Origin: Flavobacteriales bacterium
GTDB taxonomy: Bacteria > Bacteroidota > Bacteroidia > Flavobacteriales_D > Crocinitomicaceae
NCBI GenBank assembly: GCA_947475095.1
Contig: CANJLG010000022.1
Span: 1-40,558, forward strand
Direction: 5' to 3'
Length of the DNA stretch: 40,558 bases
In this document: piece by piece, positions 24,860 to 33,962 of the stretch
How the letters are laid out: each line of letters opens with the position of its first letter
How positions within the stretch are numbered: position 1 is the first letter of the stretch
Notes under the pieces: model-generated
Databases searched by the model: none
The model's input: the letters and a program-made list of their open reading frames with translations, nothing else
What the model was told of the DNA's origin: nothing
Position numbers and translations under genes: made by a program

Positions 24860-27172
24860 TTATTTTAATATGATAAATTCAGTTCTTCTATTTTGGATGT
24901 GTAATTTATCGGAACAAGGCTTACCATTAGTACAATCGTTTAATAATTTTTCTTCTCCATAGCCTTTAGCCTCCATTCTATCAGGATTAACTATTTTCGA
25001 TTTAATATAGGCTACGGCAGTTTTCGCTCTCATTTCGGAAAGCCATTGATTATAACTAGCTTTGCCCCTGCTATCCGTATGTGATCCGATTTCAATTCTA
25101 AGGCTAGGATTATCATTCATAATTTTAATAAGTGGCACAAGTTTGTTCTTAGAATAATCCGTTAAATAATATTTATTGTATTCATAATTGACAACAAAAG
25201 GACCTATGAAGCCTTTTTCTGTTGCTTCTAAAAGAAAATCAATCGTTATTACTGAATCAAAGGATAATTCACGGTTTATATCAATTGATTGGCTTAAATA
25301 ACCAGCTGCAGACGCGTTTATTTGTCCACTAATTTTTGACTCAAACGCGTAATTTTTCAGGATATCGGATGAATAGCTACCATTTGAATTACAAACTTGG
25401 CTATCTGTAGCGCCATCAATTTTCAATTCCACATTAACATTTGCAATCACATTGCCTGTCTCTTTGTCTTTGGCAACGCCTTTTAAATAATAGTTAGGAA
25501 AAGGAATAATTTTTTGATTGTTATCGTCGATAAGTACTCGTTTAGTGATCACCTGATAAGCCTCATCGCAATTAGTAGAAAATTTATTTGTATAAGGATT
25601 TTTAGTCATATTGCTATAGTAATATGTCAACTCATATTCCTTACACTTTTCTAGTTTACCAACGAATACACCATCTCTCATACGTGGCGTAATTAGTTGT
25701 TCTGTATTATCGTTACAATTAGAGCATTTTAATGTAATGTAAGAACCCTCAGGGATTTGTGCTCCTTTTGGATTAATAATTCGTCCGTCGAGAAAAGCAA
25801 TATTTTCTACTTGGTTATTGGAGAAATCAATGCTGTATATATCATACATGCCAATTCCACCTTTTCTATTTGATGAAACGAATGCATTTTTTCCATTTGC
25901 TGTATGCGTAAAGTAAAAGTCATCAGCTGGAGAATTAAAAGGAAAGCCTATGTTTTTTGCTTTTGACCACATGCCATTTTCATCTCGAATCGACATAAAA
26001 ATATCAAATCCACCCATACTTGATGTATCATTACTCGCAAAATAAAGTACATTATTATTTAAACCTACAAATGGTGTTTCTTCATCATTTGGAGTATTAA
26101 TCATTCCACCCATATTTTGTGCTTGCCCCCAAACCCCGTTATTTTTTTCAATAAAATAAATATCGCGTTTTCCACGACCACCCTCGGCATTAGAAACAAA
26201 AAATATCATTTTACCGTCTGGTGATACGGAATAATGTGTGTTCCAAGGAATTTCTTTGCTTTTACTTTTAAGAGTCAAGGGAGACTTTAATGCAATCAAT
26301 TTACTATAGCTATTATTTTTAAATTCTGAAGAAAATAAGTAATTGCCAGCATTAGAATAAATGTAAGCCATTCGCTCATCTGCAGACATATTAGAAAGTT
26401 CTTCCGCTACTAAAGGTAGGGATAGAGCAGACATAGTAGGTGATAACCAAGCACCATTTTTATCTTTATTGCTAAAGTAAATATCATCTGGATTTGTATT
26501 GAACATAACATCTTTGCCTGCATCCGATGATTTATCTTCCCAAGGCCGCTGGGATGAAAAATAAAGTGTTTGTCCCTCCATGGAAACTTGAGGATTCATA
26601 TCTGAAAAGGGTGTATTGATTCCTCCTCCCATTAGCATAGGAATTGCCCCAATTGGATTAGCACTTAATCGTTTCGCCACGGAGCATTGGATAATTCTGG
26701 TATTAGCTTCGGCAATTAATTCGGATTGATTGGTCGATTTCTCTAAAAACTTTTTGAAGTTTTCAATGGCTTTATCGTATTGCATATCAATATGTAGTGC
26801 TCGCCCTAAATGATAAAAGGCATCAACTGAGGCACTTTCTTCTGTTGGTGAATAAACATCGTAGTTTGTACTTACCTTTTTAACGGCCTTCATTAAGTGC
26901 GTAATGGCTAGCTCATGATTTAGGTTCATTTCTAATAGAATGTACCCTTTTCGGTAATTATAATTCGCATTTTCTTTATTAAAAACCAGTAGTTTATCGG
27001 TAACAAGATTAGCAAAATGGAAAAAATTCTCTTGCATAAACCTTGAGTTTTCAGCGATTAAATCTTTCTCCGCTGATGAGTTTATCATATTTTTAACCTC
27101 TATTTCCGTTAATTGGCCGAAGGTTAGCTTTGAGAAACAGATGATAGAAAATAGTAAAAGAAAATGCTTCAT
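24860..27172 (-). CDS. OmpA-family protein with TPR, WD40-like and CRD domains (PorE-like)
   Basis: 770 aa with signal peptide MKHFLLLFSIICFSKLTFGQ. N-terminal TPR-like helices (about 50-165) lead to WD40-like PD40 propeller repeats (about 180-455, with SPDGKMIFFVSNAEGGRGKRD and related blocks), a carboxypeptidase-regulatory-like domain (about 565-635, VAKDKETGNVIANVNVEL), and an OmpA domain with peptidoglycan-binding Asp700 and Arg715 (GSHTDSRG...SEMRA). This order is that of PorE, the peptidoglycan-binding T9SS protein of Porphyromonas gingivalis. Unlike PorE it has no lipobox. Several such paralogues usually occur per genome, so assignment to the T9SS machine is inferred. Confidence 0.88.
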   Translation of the reverse strand: MKHFLLLFSIICFSKLTFGQLTEIEVKNMINSSAEKDLIAENSRFMQENFFHFANLVTDKLLVFNKENANYNYRKGYILLEMNLNHELAITHLMKAVKKVSTNYDVYSPTEESASVDAFYHLGRALHIDMQYDKAIENFKKFLEKSTNQSELIAEANTRIIQCSVAKRLSANPIGAIPMLMGGGINTPFSDMNPQVSMEGQTLYFSSQRPWEDKSSDAGKDVMFNTNPDDIYFSNKDKNGAWLSPTMSALSLPLVAEELSNMSADERMAYIYSNAGNYLFSSEFKNNSYSKLIALKSPLTLKSKSKEIPWNTHYSVSPDGKMIFFVSNAEGGRGKRDIYFIEKNNGVWGQAQNMGGMINTPNDEETPFVGLNNNVLYFASNDTSSMGGFDIFMSIRDENGMWSKAKNIGFPFNSPADDFYFTHTANGKNAFVSSNRKGGIGMYDIYSIDFSNNQVENIAFLDGRIINPKGAQIPEGSYITLKCSNCNDNTEQLITPRMRDGVFVGKLEKCKEYELTYYYSNMTKNPYTNKFSTNCDEAYQVITKRVLIDDNNQKIIPFPNYYLKGVAKDKETGNVIANVNVELKIDGATDSQVCNSNGSYSSDILKNYAFESKISGQINASAAGYLSQSIDINRELSFDSVITIDFLLEATEKGFIGPFVVNYEYNKYYLTDYSKNKLVPLIKIMNDNPSLRIEIGSHTDSRGKASYNQWLSEMRAKTAVAYIKSKIVNPDRMEAKGYGEEKLLNDCTNGKPCSDKLHIQNRRTEFIILK

Positions 27173-27198
27173 AAAAAAGATTTTAGCCTTAAATGTAG

Positions 27199-28512
27199 TT
27201 AAAATGTTTGTGTAATATCAAATTTCTCTAAATAATCAGCTACTCGTCTCACAAATTGTCCACCAAGCGCACCATCTACAACTCTATGGTCATATGAATG
27301 CGACAAAAACATTTTGTGTCGTATACCGATAAAATCACCTTCTGGGGTTTCAATAACGGCAGGCATTTTTCGTATTGCACCAACCGCCATTATGGCTACT
27401 TGAGGTTGGTTAATAATTGGGGTTCCCATCACGTTTCCAAAAGAACCAACGTTTGTCATGGTATACGTTCCACCGGATGTATCATCTGGCTTTAACTTAT
27501 TATTTCTAGCATTATTAGCTAATTCATTAACAGCTTTGGTCAATCCTAAAAGATTAAGACGATCTGCATTTTTTATGACTGGTACAATTAAATTACCAGA
27601 TGGAAGTGCTGTTGCCATTCCGATATTGATGGCACTTTTCTTAATAATTGTTGTTCCATTTACGGAAACATTTATCATTGGAAAATCTTTGATCGCTTTT
27701 ACGATCGCTTCAATAAAAATAGGGGTGAACGTGATGTTTTCGCCATGAGTGTCAAAAAACTTAATTTTCACTTTATTTCGCCAATTTACAATATTGGTAA
27801 CGTCCGCTTCAACGAAAGAAGTAACATGAGGTGAAACATGCTTTGACATCACCATATGATCCGCAATTAATTTTCGCATGCGATCCATTTCTATAATTTG
27901 ATCCTCTCCACTTACTATTGAAATTGGGGCACTGATTTTTGTATCGGTTTGTGGTGCAGGAGTTTTTGCAACTGGACTTGCCGTTTTATTTTCAAGAAAT
28001 GCTAAAATATCTTTTTTGGTTACTCGACTATCTTGTCCAGTTCCTATTATTTGATCTAATTGTTCACGGCTAATATTTTCTTTTTGAGCGATGCTTTTAA
28101 CCAATGGAGAATAGAATTTCTTTTCTCCAAGAGGCGCTTGAGCGCTCGAAGCAGCTGTAATTGGTTGTTCAGGAGTTTTGTCTATTTGTGGGGCATTAAT
28201 TACCTGAGGGGTTTCACTAGTTGGAACTACTACCGTTTCTGTTGCTGAAATCACTACATTTTCGGATGGTCCATCCGTTGATATTATGGCAATGACGTCG
28301 CCGACTTGTGCCACTTGATCCTTTTCAAAGAAACATTTTACTAAGGTCCCTGCTACTTCCGATGGTAGTTCATTATCAACTTTATCTGTAGCAACTTCAA
28401 CCAGTGCTTCATCGAGTGCAATTTTGTCACCAGGAACTTTTAACCAATTGGTTATTGTAGCCTCCGTAACACTTTCACCCATTTTTGGTAGCCTGATTTC
28501 TATTTCAGCCAT
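27199..28512 (-). CDS. 2-oxo acid dehydrogenase E2 (dihydrolipoamide acyltransferase)
   Basis: 437 aa. N-terminal lipoyl domain with the modified lysine in EVATDKVDNE (Lys44), a Pro/Ala/Thr-rich linker, a peripheral-subunit-binding domain (about 135-175, FYSPLVKSIAQKENISREQL) and the catalytic acyltransferase domain ending with HRVVDGALGG (His409 and Asp413). It transfers acyl groups to CoA in a 2-oxoacid dehydrogenase complex. Substrate specificity (branched-chain, 2-oxoglutarate or pyruvate) is not clear; the architecture resembles Bacteroidota branched-chain E2. No E1 or E3 gene is beside it. A complete promoter lies just upstream. Confidence 0.93.
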   Translation of the reverse strand: MAEIEIRLPKMGESVTEATITNWLKVPGDKIALDEALVEVATDKVDNELPSEVAGTLVKCFFEKDQVAQVGDVIAIISTDGPSENVVISATETVVVPTSETPQVINAPQIDKTPEQPITAASSAQAPLGEKKFYSPLVKSIAQKENISREQLDQIIGTGQDSRVTKKDILAFLENKTASPVAKTPAPQTDTKISAPISIVSGEDQIIEMDRMRKLIADHMVMSKHVSPHVTSFVEADVTNIVNWRNKVKIKFFDTHGENITFTPIFIEAIVKAIKDFPMINVSVNGTTIIKKSAINIGMATALPSGNLIVPVIKNADRLNLLGLTKAVNELANNARNNKLKPDDTSGGTYTMTNVGSFGNVMGTPIINQPQVAIMAVGAIRKMPAVIETPEGDFIGIRHKMFLSHSYDHRVVDGALGGQFVRRVADYLEKFDITQTF

Positions 28513-28534
28513 TTCTTTTTACTATTATTGAGGG

Positions 28535-28566
28535 CAAAATTAGGTAAAAAATCTTAGTAAATCAAA
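28535..28566 (-). promoter_or_regulatory. Bacteroidota promoter of the E2 gene
   Basis: On the minus strand TTTG (28566-28563) is followed after 20 nt by TAATTTTG (28542-28535), matching both the -33 and -7 elements at the expected spacing. The start site would fall about 17 nt before the ATG at 28512. Confidence 0.7.
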
Positions 28567-28568
28567 GA

Positions 28569-30536
28569 TTATATAGTTCTTCTGTCTAATTTTTTCCAAT
28601 GTTTTAGTATTAATTTTAGGTCTTTTAATAGAGTATAATCTCGGCAATAAATCAAGTTAACTTTATCGATATTGCTGGAGTCTAAATTATCAAAGTCATC
28701 CATCAAATTCAACACTCCCTTTTTTAATTGAGGTAATTGGGAATCAATCATTTTTTCGTTTTCGCAAAACCCCACTAAAGTTTTCTTAGCAAAGAGCACA
28801 TCAACTAGATTGTACAGCAGGTTTATTTTCTTGTTATATCCTATAAATAACAAAGGATACAGCAAAAGAAAAAGGAATGAAACTGAGGCATCCAACAAAC
28901 GTTTAGATCGTAAGCTGCCCGGATTATTAAGTGCATTAATGTTCAATACATACATTTCTCCAGCGGCATCAATTGAATTGCTGCCAATAATAAATTGGGC
29001 ATCGGGTTGAGCAATTTTAAAATCGATATCGGATATTTTGATCACTGTCATAAGTTCAATAATCTTTCCAGCTGGAATATTTTTGGCGCAAAAAATAACT
29101 TCATCTATTTTTTTATCCTGAATAATTTGTTCAATTTGGCGAATATCGCCAATGGATTCTTTGAACGATTCCGATGTTGCCAAGGGGTGAATAACATCAA
29201 TTGATTGAAAATTTTGCTCAATAATTCCTTTTACACGATGAAATTCATTTTCGTCACCCACGACTAAGAATCTCCGTTTAGTTGATCGATTGAGGCTTAG
29301 TCCTTTTCCGGAGAATAAATTTAACAAGGCTTTATTCAGAATTAGCCAAGAGAAATACCAAAGTGCTCCCAATAAAATATAAAGTCTAGAAAACTGAAGG
29401 TCTTTTGGCAGTAGGGCATAAAACACAAGGATGATTATAGTGCCAATGATAATGGCTTTGCATTGTTTGATTAGTTTTATTGGCTCATCAAAAGCCCCCA
29501 AGATGAGGTAATTCAGCGACCAAATCACAAAATAGCCGGGAATTAAAAAATAGTATGCTTCATCTGGAAAGGAAATATTTCTAATTCGCCACTGATTGGT
29601 TAGTGCAAATAATCCACAAAGAAGTACCGTAGTATTGAATAAAATCGGTGCTAGAAAGCTAATCAATCGTTTTGAAATCGCTAGGGCAGCTCTAAGGTAA
29701 ATGGCAGTATTAATTGCAGTGGAGAAAAGAAAGGCATTCTTTTGGCCAAAATGTTTTTTGGCGAAAATAATCATAGCTCTGTAAAAGACAAAGACGTAAT
29801 TAACGGAGCTTTTTTTGGTACTTTCTCCTTTGTAATGTATTATGGTTGTTTGAGGGAAATAAATGTTTTTGTACCCTGCCTTTTGAATTCTATAGGATAA
29901 ATCAATGTCTTCGCCATACATGAAAAATGCTTCGTCGAGAAGTCCTATTTTGTCGAGTACTTCTTTTCGCATACACATAAATGCACCGCTGAGGATATCA
30001 ATTTCATTTTCTTCAAACTCATCTAAATAGCTTAAATGATAGCGACCAAAACGTTTCGATTTTTTAAAGATTGATGAAAGGCCAAAAATTTTATAAAATG
30101 CTACCAAGGGGGTTGGCAAACCTCGTTTTGATTCTGGTAAGAATACACCCTTGCCGTCTACCATTCTGACTCCTAATCCGCCAATCTGATCATCGGCATT
30201 CATGCGATATGTAATCTTAGTTAGCGTCTGCTCATCGATGACCGTATCTGGGTTTAGTAATAAAATATATTTCCCCTTACCTATTTTTATGCCTTGATTA
30301 TTTGCTTTAGAAAATCCTACATTTTCGCTGTTTTGAATTACTTGGACTTTTGGAAATTTTGCTTTAAGCATTTCAATGGAGCCATCTGAACTATTATTGT
30401 CGACTACAATTACTTCCGAGTTTACATTCTTGGCTGCAAGCATGACTGAATTCAAGCATTGTTCCAGAAAATATTCTACGTTATAATTAACGATAATAAT
30501 AGAAAGGTCTATTTCAGGGCTTATGTTATTGGTCAT
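28569..30536 (-). CDS. GT2 glycosyltransferase fused to a WcaJ-like membrane/Rossmann/sugar-transferase remnant
   Basis: 655 aa. Residues about 10-260 are a family 2 glycosyltransferase of the rhamnosyltransferase (WbbL-like) type: LSIIIVNYN, VVDNNSSDGS, NPD at 95-97 as the DXD-like motif and GEDIDLSYRI (ED at 209-210). Residues about 270-405 hold about five membrane helices. Residues 421-535 are a Rossmann-like CoA_binding_3-type domain (RRFLVVGDENEF). The end begins KRLLDASVSFLFLLLYPLLF (545 on), like bacterial sugar transferases, but the RvG/DELPQ catalytic core is missing and the tail resumes at KKTLVGF. It probably acts on a lipid-linked glycan. Its start overlaps ridA by 4 nt. Confidence 0.85.
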   Translation of the reverse strand: MTNNISPEIDLSIIIVNYNVEYFLEQCLNSVMLAAKNVNSEVIVVDNNSSDGSIEMLKAKFPKVQVIQNSENVGFSKANNQGIKIGKGKYILLLNPDTVIDEQTLTKITYRMNADDQIGGLGVRMVDGKGVFLPESKRGLPTPLVAFYKIFGLSSIFKKSKRFGRYHLSYLDEFEENEIDILSGAFMCMRKEVLDKIGLLDEAFFMYGEDIDLSYRIQKAGYKNIYFPQTTIIHYKGESTKKSSVNYVFVFYRAMIIFAKKHFGQKNAFLFSTAINTAIYLRAALAISKRLISFLAPILFNTTVLLCGLFALTNQWRIRNISFPDEAYYFLIPGYFVIWSLNYLILGAFDEPIKLIKQCKAIIIGTIIILVFYALLPKDLQFSRLYILLGALWYFSWLILNKALLNLFSGKGLSLNRSTKRRFLVVGDENEFHRVKGIIEQNFQSIDVIHPLATSESFKESIGDIRQIEQIIQDKKIDEVIFCAKNIPAGKIIELMTVIKISDIDFKIAQPDAQFIIGSNSIDAAGEMYVLNINALNNPGSLRSKRLLDASVSFLFLLLYPLLFIGYNKKINLLYNLVDVLFAKKTLVGFCENEKMIDSQLPQLKKGVLNLMDDFDNLDSSNIDKVNLIYCRDYTLLKDLKLILKHWKKLDRRTI

Positions 30537-30913
30537 TTTATGGCAATACAGGAAATTTCAATCGTAGCATCCATGGGCAGTCTAGAAATTTCTACCGTTT
30601 CTCGCGCAGGGGCGACTCCTTCAAAATAGCCAGCGTATACAGCATTCATTTTTTGAAATTCATTTAAATCGGTCATAAAAATAGTGCATTTAACCACATT
30701 TTCCAAGGTCATACTCGCCTCAGCTAATAGTGCTTTAATGTTTCGTAGCACCTGGTCTGTTGCTAATTCGATATTTTCAGTGATTAATTGCCCTGTTTCT
30801 ATGTTTATGGGTACTTGACCACTAATATAAAGTGTGTCATTTACTAATAGGGCAGGTGAGTAGGGTCCGATGGGAGGCGGTGCTCCAGGAATAAAGAATT
30901 TTTTTTTATCCAT
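30533..30913 (-). CDS. RidA family enamine/imine deaminase
   Basis: 126 aa Rid/YjgF/UK114 protein. The conserved core is seen: PIGPYSPALLVNDTLYISGQ, NIKALLAEASMTLENVVKCT, the substrate-carboxylate-binding Arg104 in PARETVEISRLP and Glu119 in ATIEISCIAI. RidA hydrolyses 2-aminoacrylate and related imines made by PLP enzymes, protecting these enzymes, in the cytosol. It leads an operon with the glycosyltransferase by 4-nt overlap, which looks like coincidental pairing. It is divergent from the PabA/TrpG gene. Confidence 0.93.
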   Translation of the reverse strand: MDKKKFFIPGAPPPIGPYSPALLVNDTLYISGQVPINIETGQLITENIELATDQVLRNIKALLAEASMTLENVVKCTIFMTDLNEFQKMNAVYAGYFEGVAPARETVEISRLPMDATIEISCIAIK

Positions 30914-30929
30914 ATTTTAGGTTTAATCT

Positions 30930-30960
30930 CTTTTGTACTTTTGCAAAGTAAAAACAAAAG
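30930..30960. promoter_or_regulatory. Symmetric divergent promoter region of ridA and pabA/trpG
   Basis: TACTTT-TGC-AAAGTA (30936-30950) is a perfect dyad inside a wider one, CTTTTGT (30930-30936) / ACAAAAG (30954-30960). On the plus strand TACTTTTG (30936-30943) matches the -7 consensus fully; on the minus strand TACTTTGC is a near match. The start codons are 53 nt apart. Confidence 0.55.
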
Positions 30961-30966
30961 TGGAAG

Positions 30967-31542
30967 ATGCGAGTATTATTAATAGATTTTTACGATTCAT
31001 TTACGTACAATATTCAACATTATTTTGTGAATCTTGGTTGTGAGGTGGATGTAATTCTCGAGGATAAGGTAGATCTTGCTCTTCTTCATGATTATGATTG
31101 TGTGGTATTGTCGCCTGGACCGGGATTGCCATCTGAGAAAAAAAACATATTTTCCGTAATAACATTATGTCGTAATAGCATACCGATTTTAGGCATTTGT
31201 TTAGGCATGCAAGCTATTTCTGAGGTGCTTGGCGGGAAATTAGTGAATCAATCAGAGGTGAAACATGGGCGAATGGAAACAATAAATTTAAAATCTAGCG
31301 CACTACTTTTTAAAGATTTGCCAGAGAAAATTAATGTGGGACTATATCACAGTTGGAAAGTTGAAGGCCTCGAAGATAAATTCGTAAGCGCAATTTCAGC
31401 AAGTGGTGTTGTTATGGCTATTGAATCGAAAGACGAGTTGCTTTTTGGTGTTCAATTTCACCCAGAGTCAGTTTTAACAAAAGAAGGTGAACAAATCCTT
31501 TCTAATTTTGTTCAGTTTTTAAAGAATTTAAAATCTATCTAA
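30967..31542 (+). CDS. pabA: Anthranilate/aminodeoxychorismate synthase component II (TrpG/PabA-like amidotransferase)
   Basis: 191 aa class I amidotransferase. Start MRVLLIDFYDSFTYNI, LSPGPGLPSE, the nucleophile Cys78 in GICLGMQ, and GVQFHPES with His165 and Glu167 are those of the TrpG/PabA group. It hydrolyses glutamine and channels ammonia to a chorismate-using partner, making anthranilate (tryptophan) or 4-amino-4-deoxychorismate (folate). Neither trpE nor pabB is nearby, and lack of a trp cluster makes the PabA role somewhat more likely. Its stop overlaps the start of the TonB-receptor gene by one base (TAATG). Confidence 0.85.
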   Translation: MRVLLIDFYDSFTYNIQHYFVNLGCEVDVILEDKVDLALLHDYDCVVLSPGPGLPSEKKNIFSVITLCRNSIPILGICLGMQAISEVLGGKLVNQSEVKHGRMETINLKSSALLFKDLPEKINVGLYHSWKVEGLEDKFVSAISASGVVMAIESKDELLFGVQFHPESVLTKEGEQILSNFVQFLKNLKSI

Positions 31543-33962
31543 TGAAATATTTATTCATCGTATCTTTCCTCTTTCTAATAAGTTACGTTCAAAGTCAGGT
31601 TGGTATTGTGCGTGGAAAAGTTGTTAGTGCAAGTTCAAATGTAGGATTACCATTGGTGAAAATACAATTGTTGGATCAGCAAATTGGAGCAATTTCTTCT
31701 GAGGATGGTAGCTACGAAATTAAAGGAATTGCCCCTGGAGTATATTCGTTTAAGGCATCTTCTCCTGGGTTTAAAGACCAAATCATTAATGAGATAACGG
31801 TTACCAATGCACGGTCGATCGATTTAGATTTCTTTTTAGAAGTGATTGTAATTGAACAGAAGGAAGTGACTATTCGTGCCAACCGTTTTCAGCGAAATGT
31901 AGAATCGCCTTTATCGTTAAAGTCATTAAATGCCACCGAAATCGAACGTTTACCTGGTGCAAATCGAGATGTAAGTAAAGTTATTGCTGCACTTCCAGGA
32001 GTTGCTTCTCGGGCTACATTTAGAAACGATATTATTATTCGAGGGGGCTCGCCAGGAGAAAATAAGTTTTATTTAGACGGCATTGAAGTGCCAAATATTA
32101 ATCACTTTGCTACGCAAGGAAGCAGTGGCGGACCAGTAGGTTTATTAAATGTAAATTTTATTCGAGAGGTTGATTTCTATTCAGGTGCTTTTCCTGCTAA
32201 TCGCGCCAATGGCTTGAGCAGCGTGATATCGTTTAAGCAAAAAGATGGGAATAAAGATGGTTTGATTACTAACTTCGCTTTAGGTTCAAGTGATGCAGCA
32301 CTTACCTTTGATGGGCCAATTGGCAAAAAGGTCAATTTTATATTTTCGGCCCGACGCTCGTACCTTCAATTCCTATTTGCAGCCTTAAAGTTGCCCATTT
32401 TACCGACATACAACGATTTTCAGTACAAAGTGAATGTAAAACTAAATGACAAAAACAAAATCTCCTTTATTGGTCTGGGCGCCATCGATGACTTTCGTTT
32501 AAATACTACTGTAAATGACAACATCACCGATACCATTCAGCGAGAATACAATGATTTCATTTTGGGGAATTTACCGCTACAAAAACAATGGAATTATACA
32601 CTAGGGATTAATTACAGTCACTCCTCCAAAAATAGTGTTCAAACGATCGTCTTGAGTAGAAATATGTTGAATAATACTTCCTCTAGGTACAAGGATTTTA
32701 TTGAAACCGAAGCAAATAAGTTACAGGATTACAGTTCGTTTGAAGCAGAGAATAAGCTAAGAATGGAGCATACTTACTTAAATAACGGATGGAAGTGGAA
32801 TGTTGGTTTGGGTTACGAGTACGCAAGGTATTTCAATTCAACATTCAATAAAATTACTGTTCAAGGTAATCCACTAACTATCGATTTTAAATCGGATTTA
32901 TTCATGAGTAAAGCGGCTTTGTTCTCGCAACTCAGCAAAGGTTTTTTTGGTGAAAAGGTGAACCTTTCCATTGGAATCCGAAGCGACATTAGTAATTATT
33001 CATCCGGAATGATGAATCCATTCAATCAACTTTCACCGAGTTTTTCCATCAACTATCGAATTACCCCTTCTTTTGCCTTGAATGCAAACGTTGCAAGGTA
33101 TCATCAACTTCCTTCTTATACAATTTTGGGTTACAGAGATATGGCAGGGGATTTAGTTAATAAATCAAATAACCTCACCTACATTCAGGCCGATCATTTT
33201 GTGTTCGGCGCGGAATATTTAACGAAATTAAATTCTCGATTCACCCTAGAAGGTTTCTTTAAGAAATACGATAAATACCCATTTTCAATCAAGGATTCAA
33301 TATCGCTTGCTAATGTTGGTTCTGATTTTGGAATTGTTGGTAATGAGGCCGTTTCTTCCAATTCGAAAGGGCGGACCTATGGCGCAGAATTTTTATATCA
33401 ACAGAAACTATTTAAAGGATTTTATGCTATTTTGGCCTACACATTTGTTGTTTCGGAATTCAAGGATAAAAATAACCTATATGTGCCAACCGCTTGGGAC
33501 AGTAAAAACATTGTTTCTTTCACAGGAGGAAAGCGCTTTAAGAAAGGTTGGGAAGTAGGATTTAGGTGGCTATTCTCAGGTGGATCACCTTATACACCTT
33601 ATGATGTAGAAACTTCAACCTTAAAGCAAAACTGGGACATAAATGGCTTTGGTATTTTGGATTACAATGCATTAAATACGAAACGAGAATCGAGTTTTCA
33701 TCAGCTTAATGTGCGAGTTGACAAGAAAATATATTTGAATAGAATGAACTTAAATTTTTATTTAGACATTCAAAATGCTTACGGATTTAAAGCGAAATTA
33801 GCCCCAATTCTTTTAGTAGAAACCGATAATAATGGAACTCCCATTGAAGACCCCAACGATCCGACTCGATATAAGTCCAAATTCGTTGAAAACGCCTCTG
33901 GAATTGTACAGCCAACCATTGGGATTATTGTTGAGTTTGCCGCCAAAAGAAAAGCAAACTAG
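31542..33962 (+). CDS. TonB-dependent outer-membrane receptor with CarboxypepD_reg domain
   Basis: 806 aa. Signal peptide MKYLFIVSFLFLISYVQSQ, then a carboxypeptidase-regulatory-like domain (about 22-105, GIVRGKVVSASSNVGLPLV), a plug domain (about 120-230, with LPGANRDVSKVIAALPGVAS, IRGGSPGENKFYLDGIEVPN) and a beta-barrel. This is the common Bacteroidota receptor architecture for TonB-driven uptake of a large or metal-bound solute. The ligand is unknown: no SusD partner follows. It is translated from the stop codon of the amidotransferase gene, and its own stop overlaps that of the convergent small gene by 4 nt. Confidence 0.93.
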   Translation: MKYLFIVSFLFLISYVQSQVGIVRGKVVSASSNVGLPLVKIQLLDQQIGAISSEDGSYEIKGIAPGVYSFKASSPGFKDQIINEITVTNARSIDLDFFLEVIVIEQKEVTIRANRFQRNVESPLSLKSLNATEIERLPGANRDVSKVIAALPGVASRATFRNDIIIRGGSPGENKFYLDGIEVPNINHFATQGSSGGPVGLLNVNFIREVDFYSGAFPANRANGLSSVISFKQKDGNKDGLITNFALGSSDAALTFDGPIGKKVNFIFSARRSYLQFLFAALKLPILPTYNDFQYKVNVKLNDKNKISFIGLGAIDDFRLNTTVNDNITDTIQREYNDFILGNLPLQKQWNYTLGINYSHSSKNSVQTIVLSRNMLNNTSSRYKDFIETEANKLQDYSSFEAENKLRMEHTYLNNGWKWNVGLGYEYARYFNSTFNKITVQGNPLTIDFKSDLFMSKAALFSQLSKGFFGEKVNLSIGIRSDISNYSSGMMNPFNQLSPSFSINYRITPSFALNANVARYHQLPSYTILGYRDMAGDLVNKSNNLTYIQADHFVFGAEYLTKLNSRFTLEGFFKKYDKYPFSIKDSISLANVGSDFGIVGNEAVSSNSKGRTYGAEFLYQQKLFKGFYAILAYTFVVSEFKDKNNLYVPTAWDSKNIVSFTGGKRFKKGWEVGFRWLFSGGSPYTPYDVETSTLKQNWDINGFGILDYNALNTKRESSFHQLNVRVDKKIYLNRMNLNFYLDIQNAYGFKAKLAPILLVETDNNGTPIEDPNDPTRYKSKFVENASGIVQPTIGIIVEFAAKRKAN

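Noticed and set aside
30533-30536. RidA-glycosyltransferase overlap as evidence of a shared pathway
   Set aside because: The 4-nt overlap shows co-translation, but the two families have no known functional link, so no joint function is claimed.
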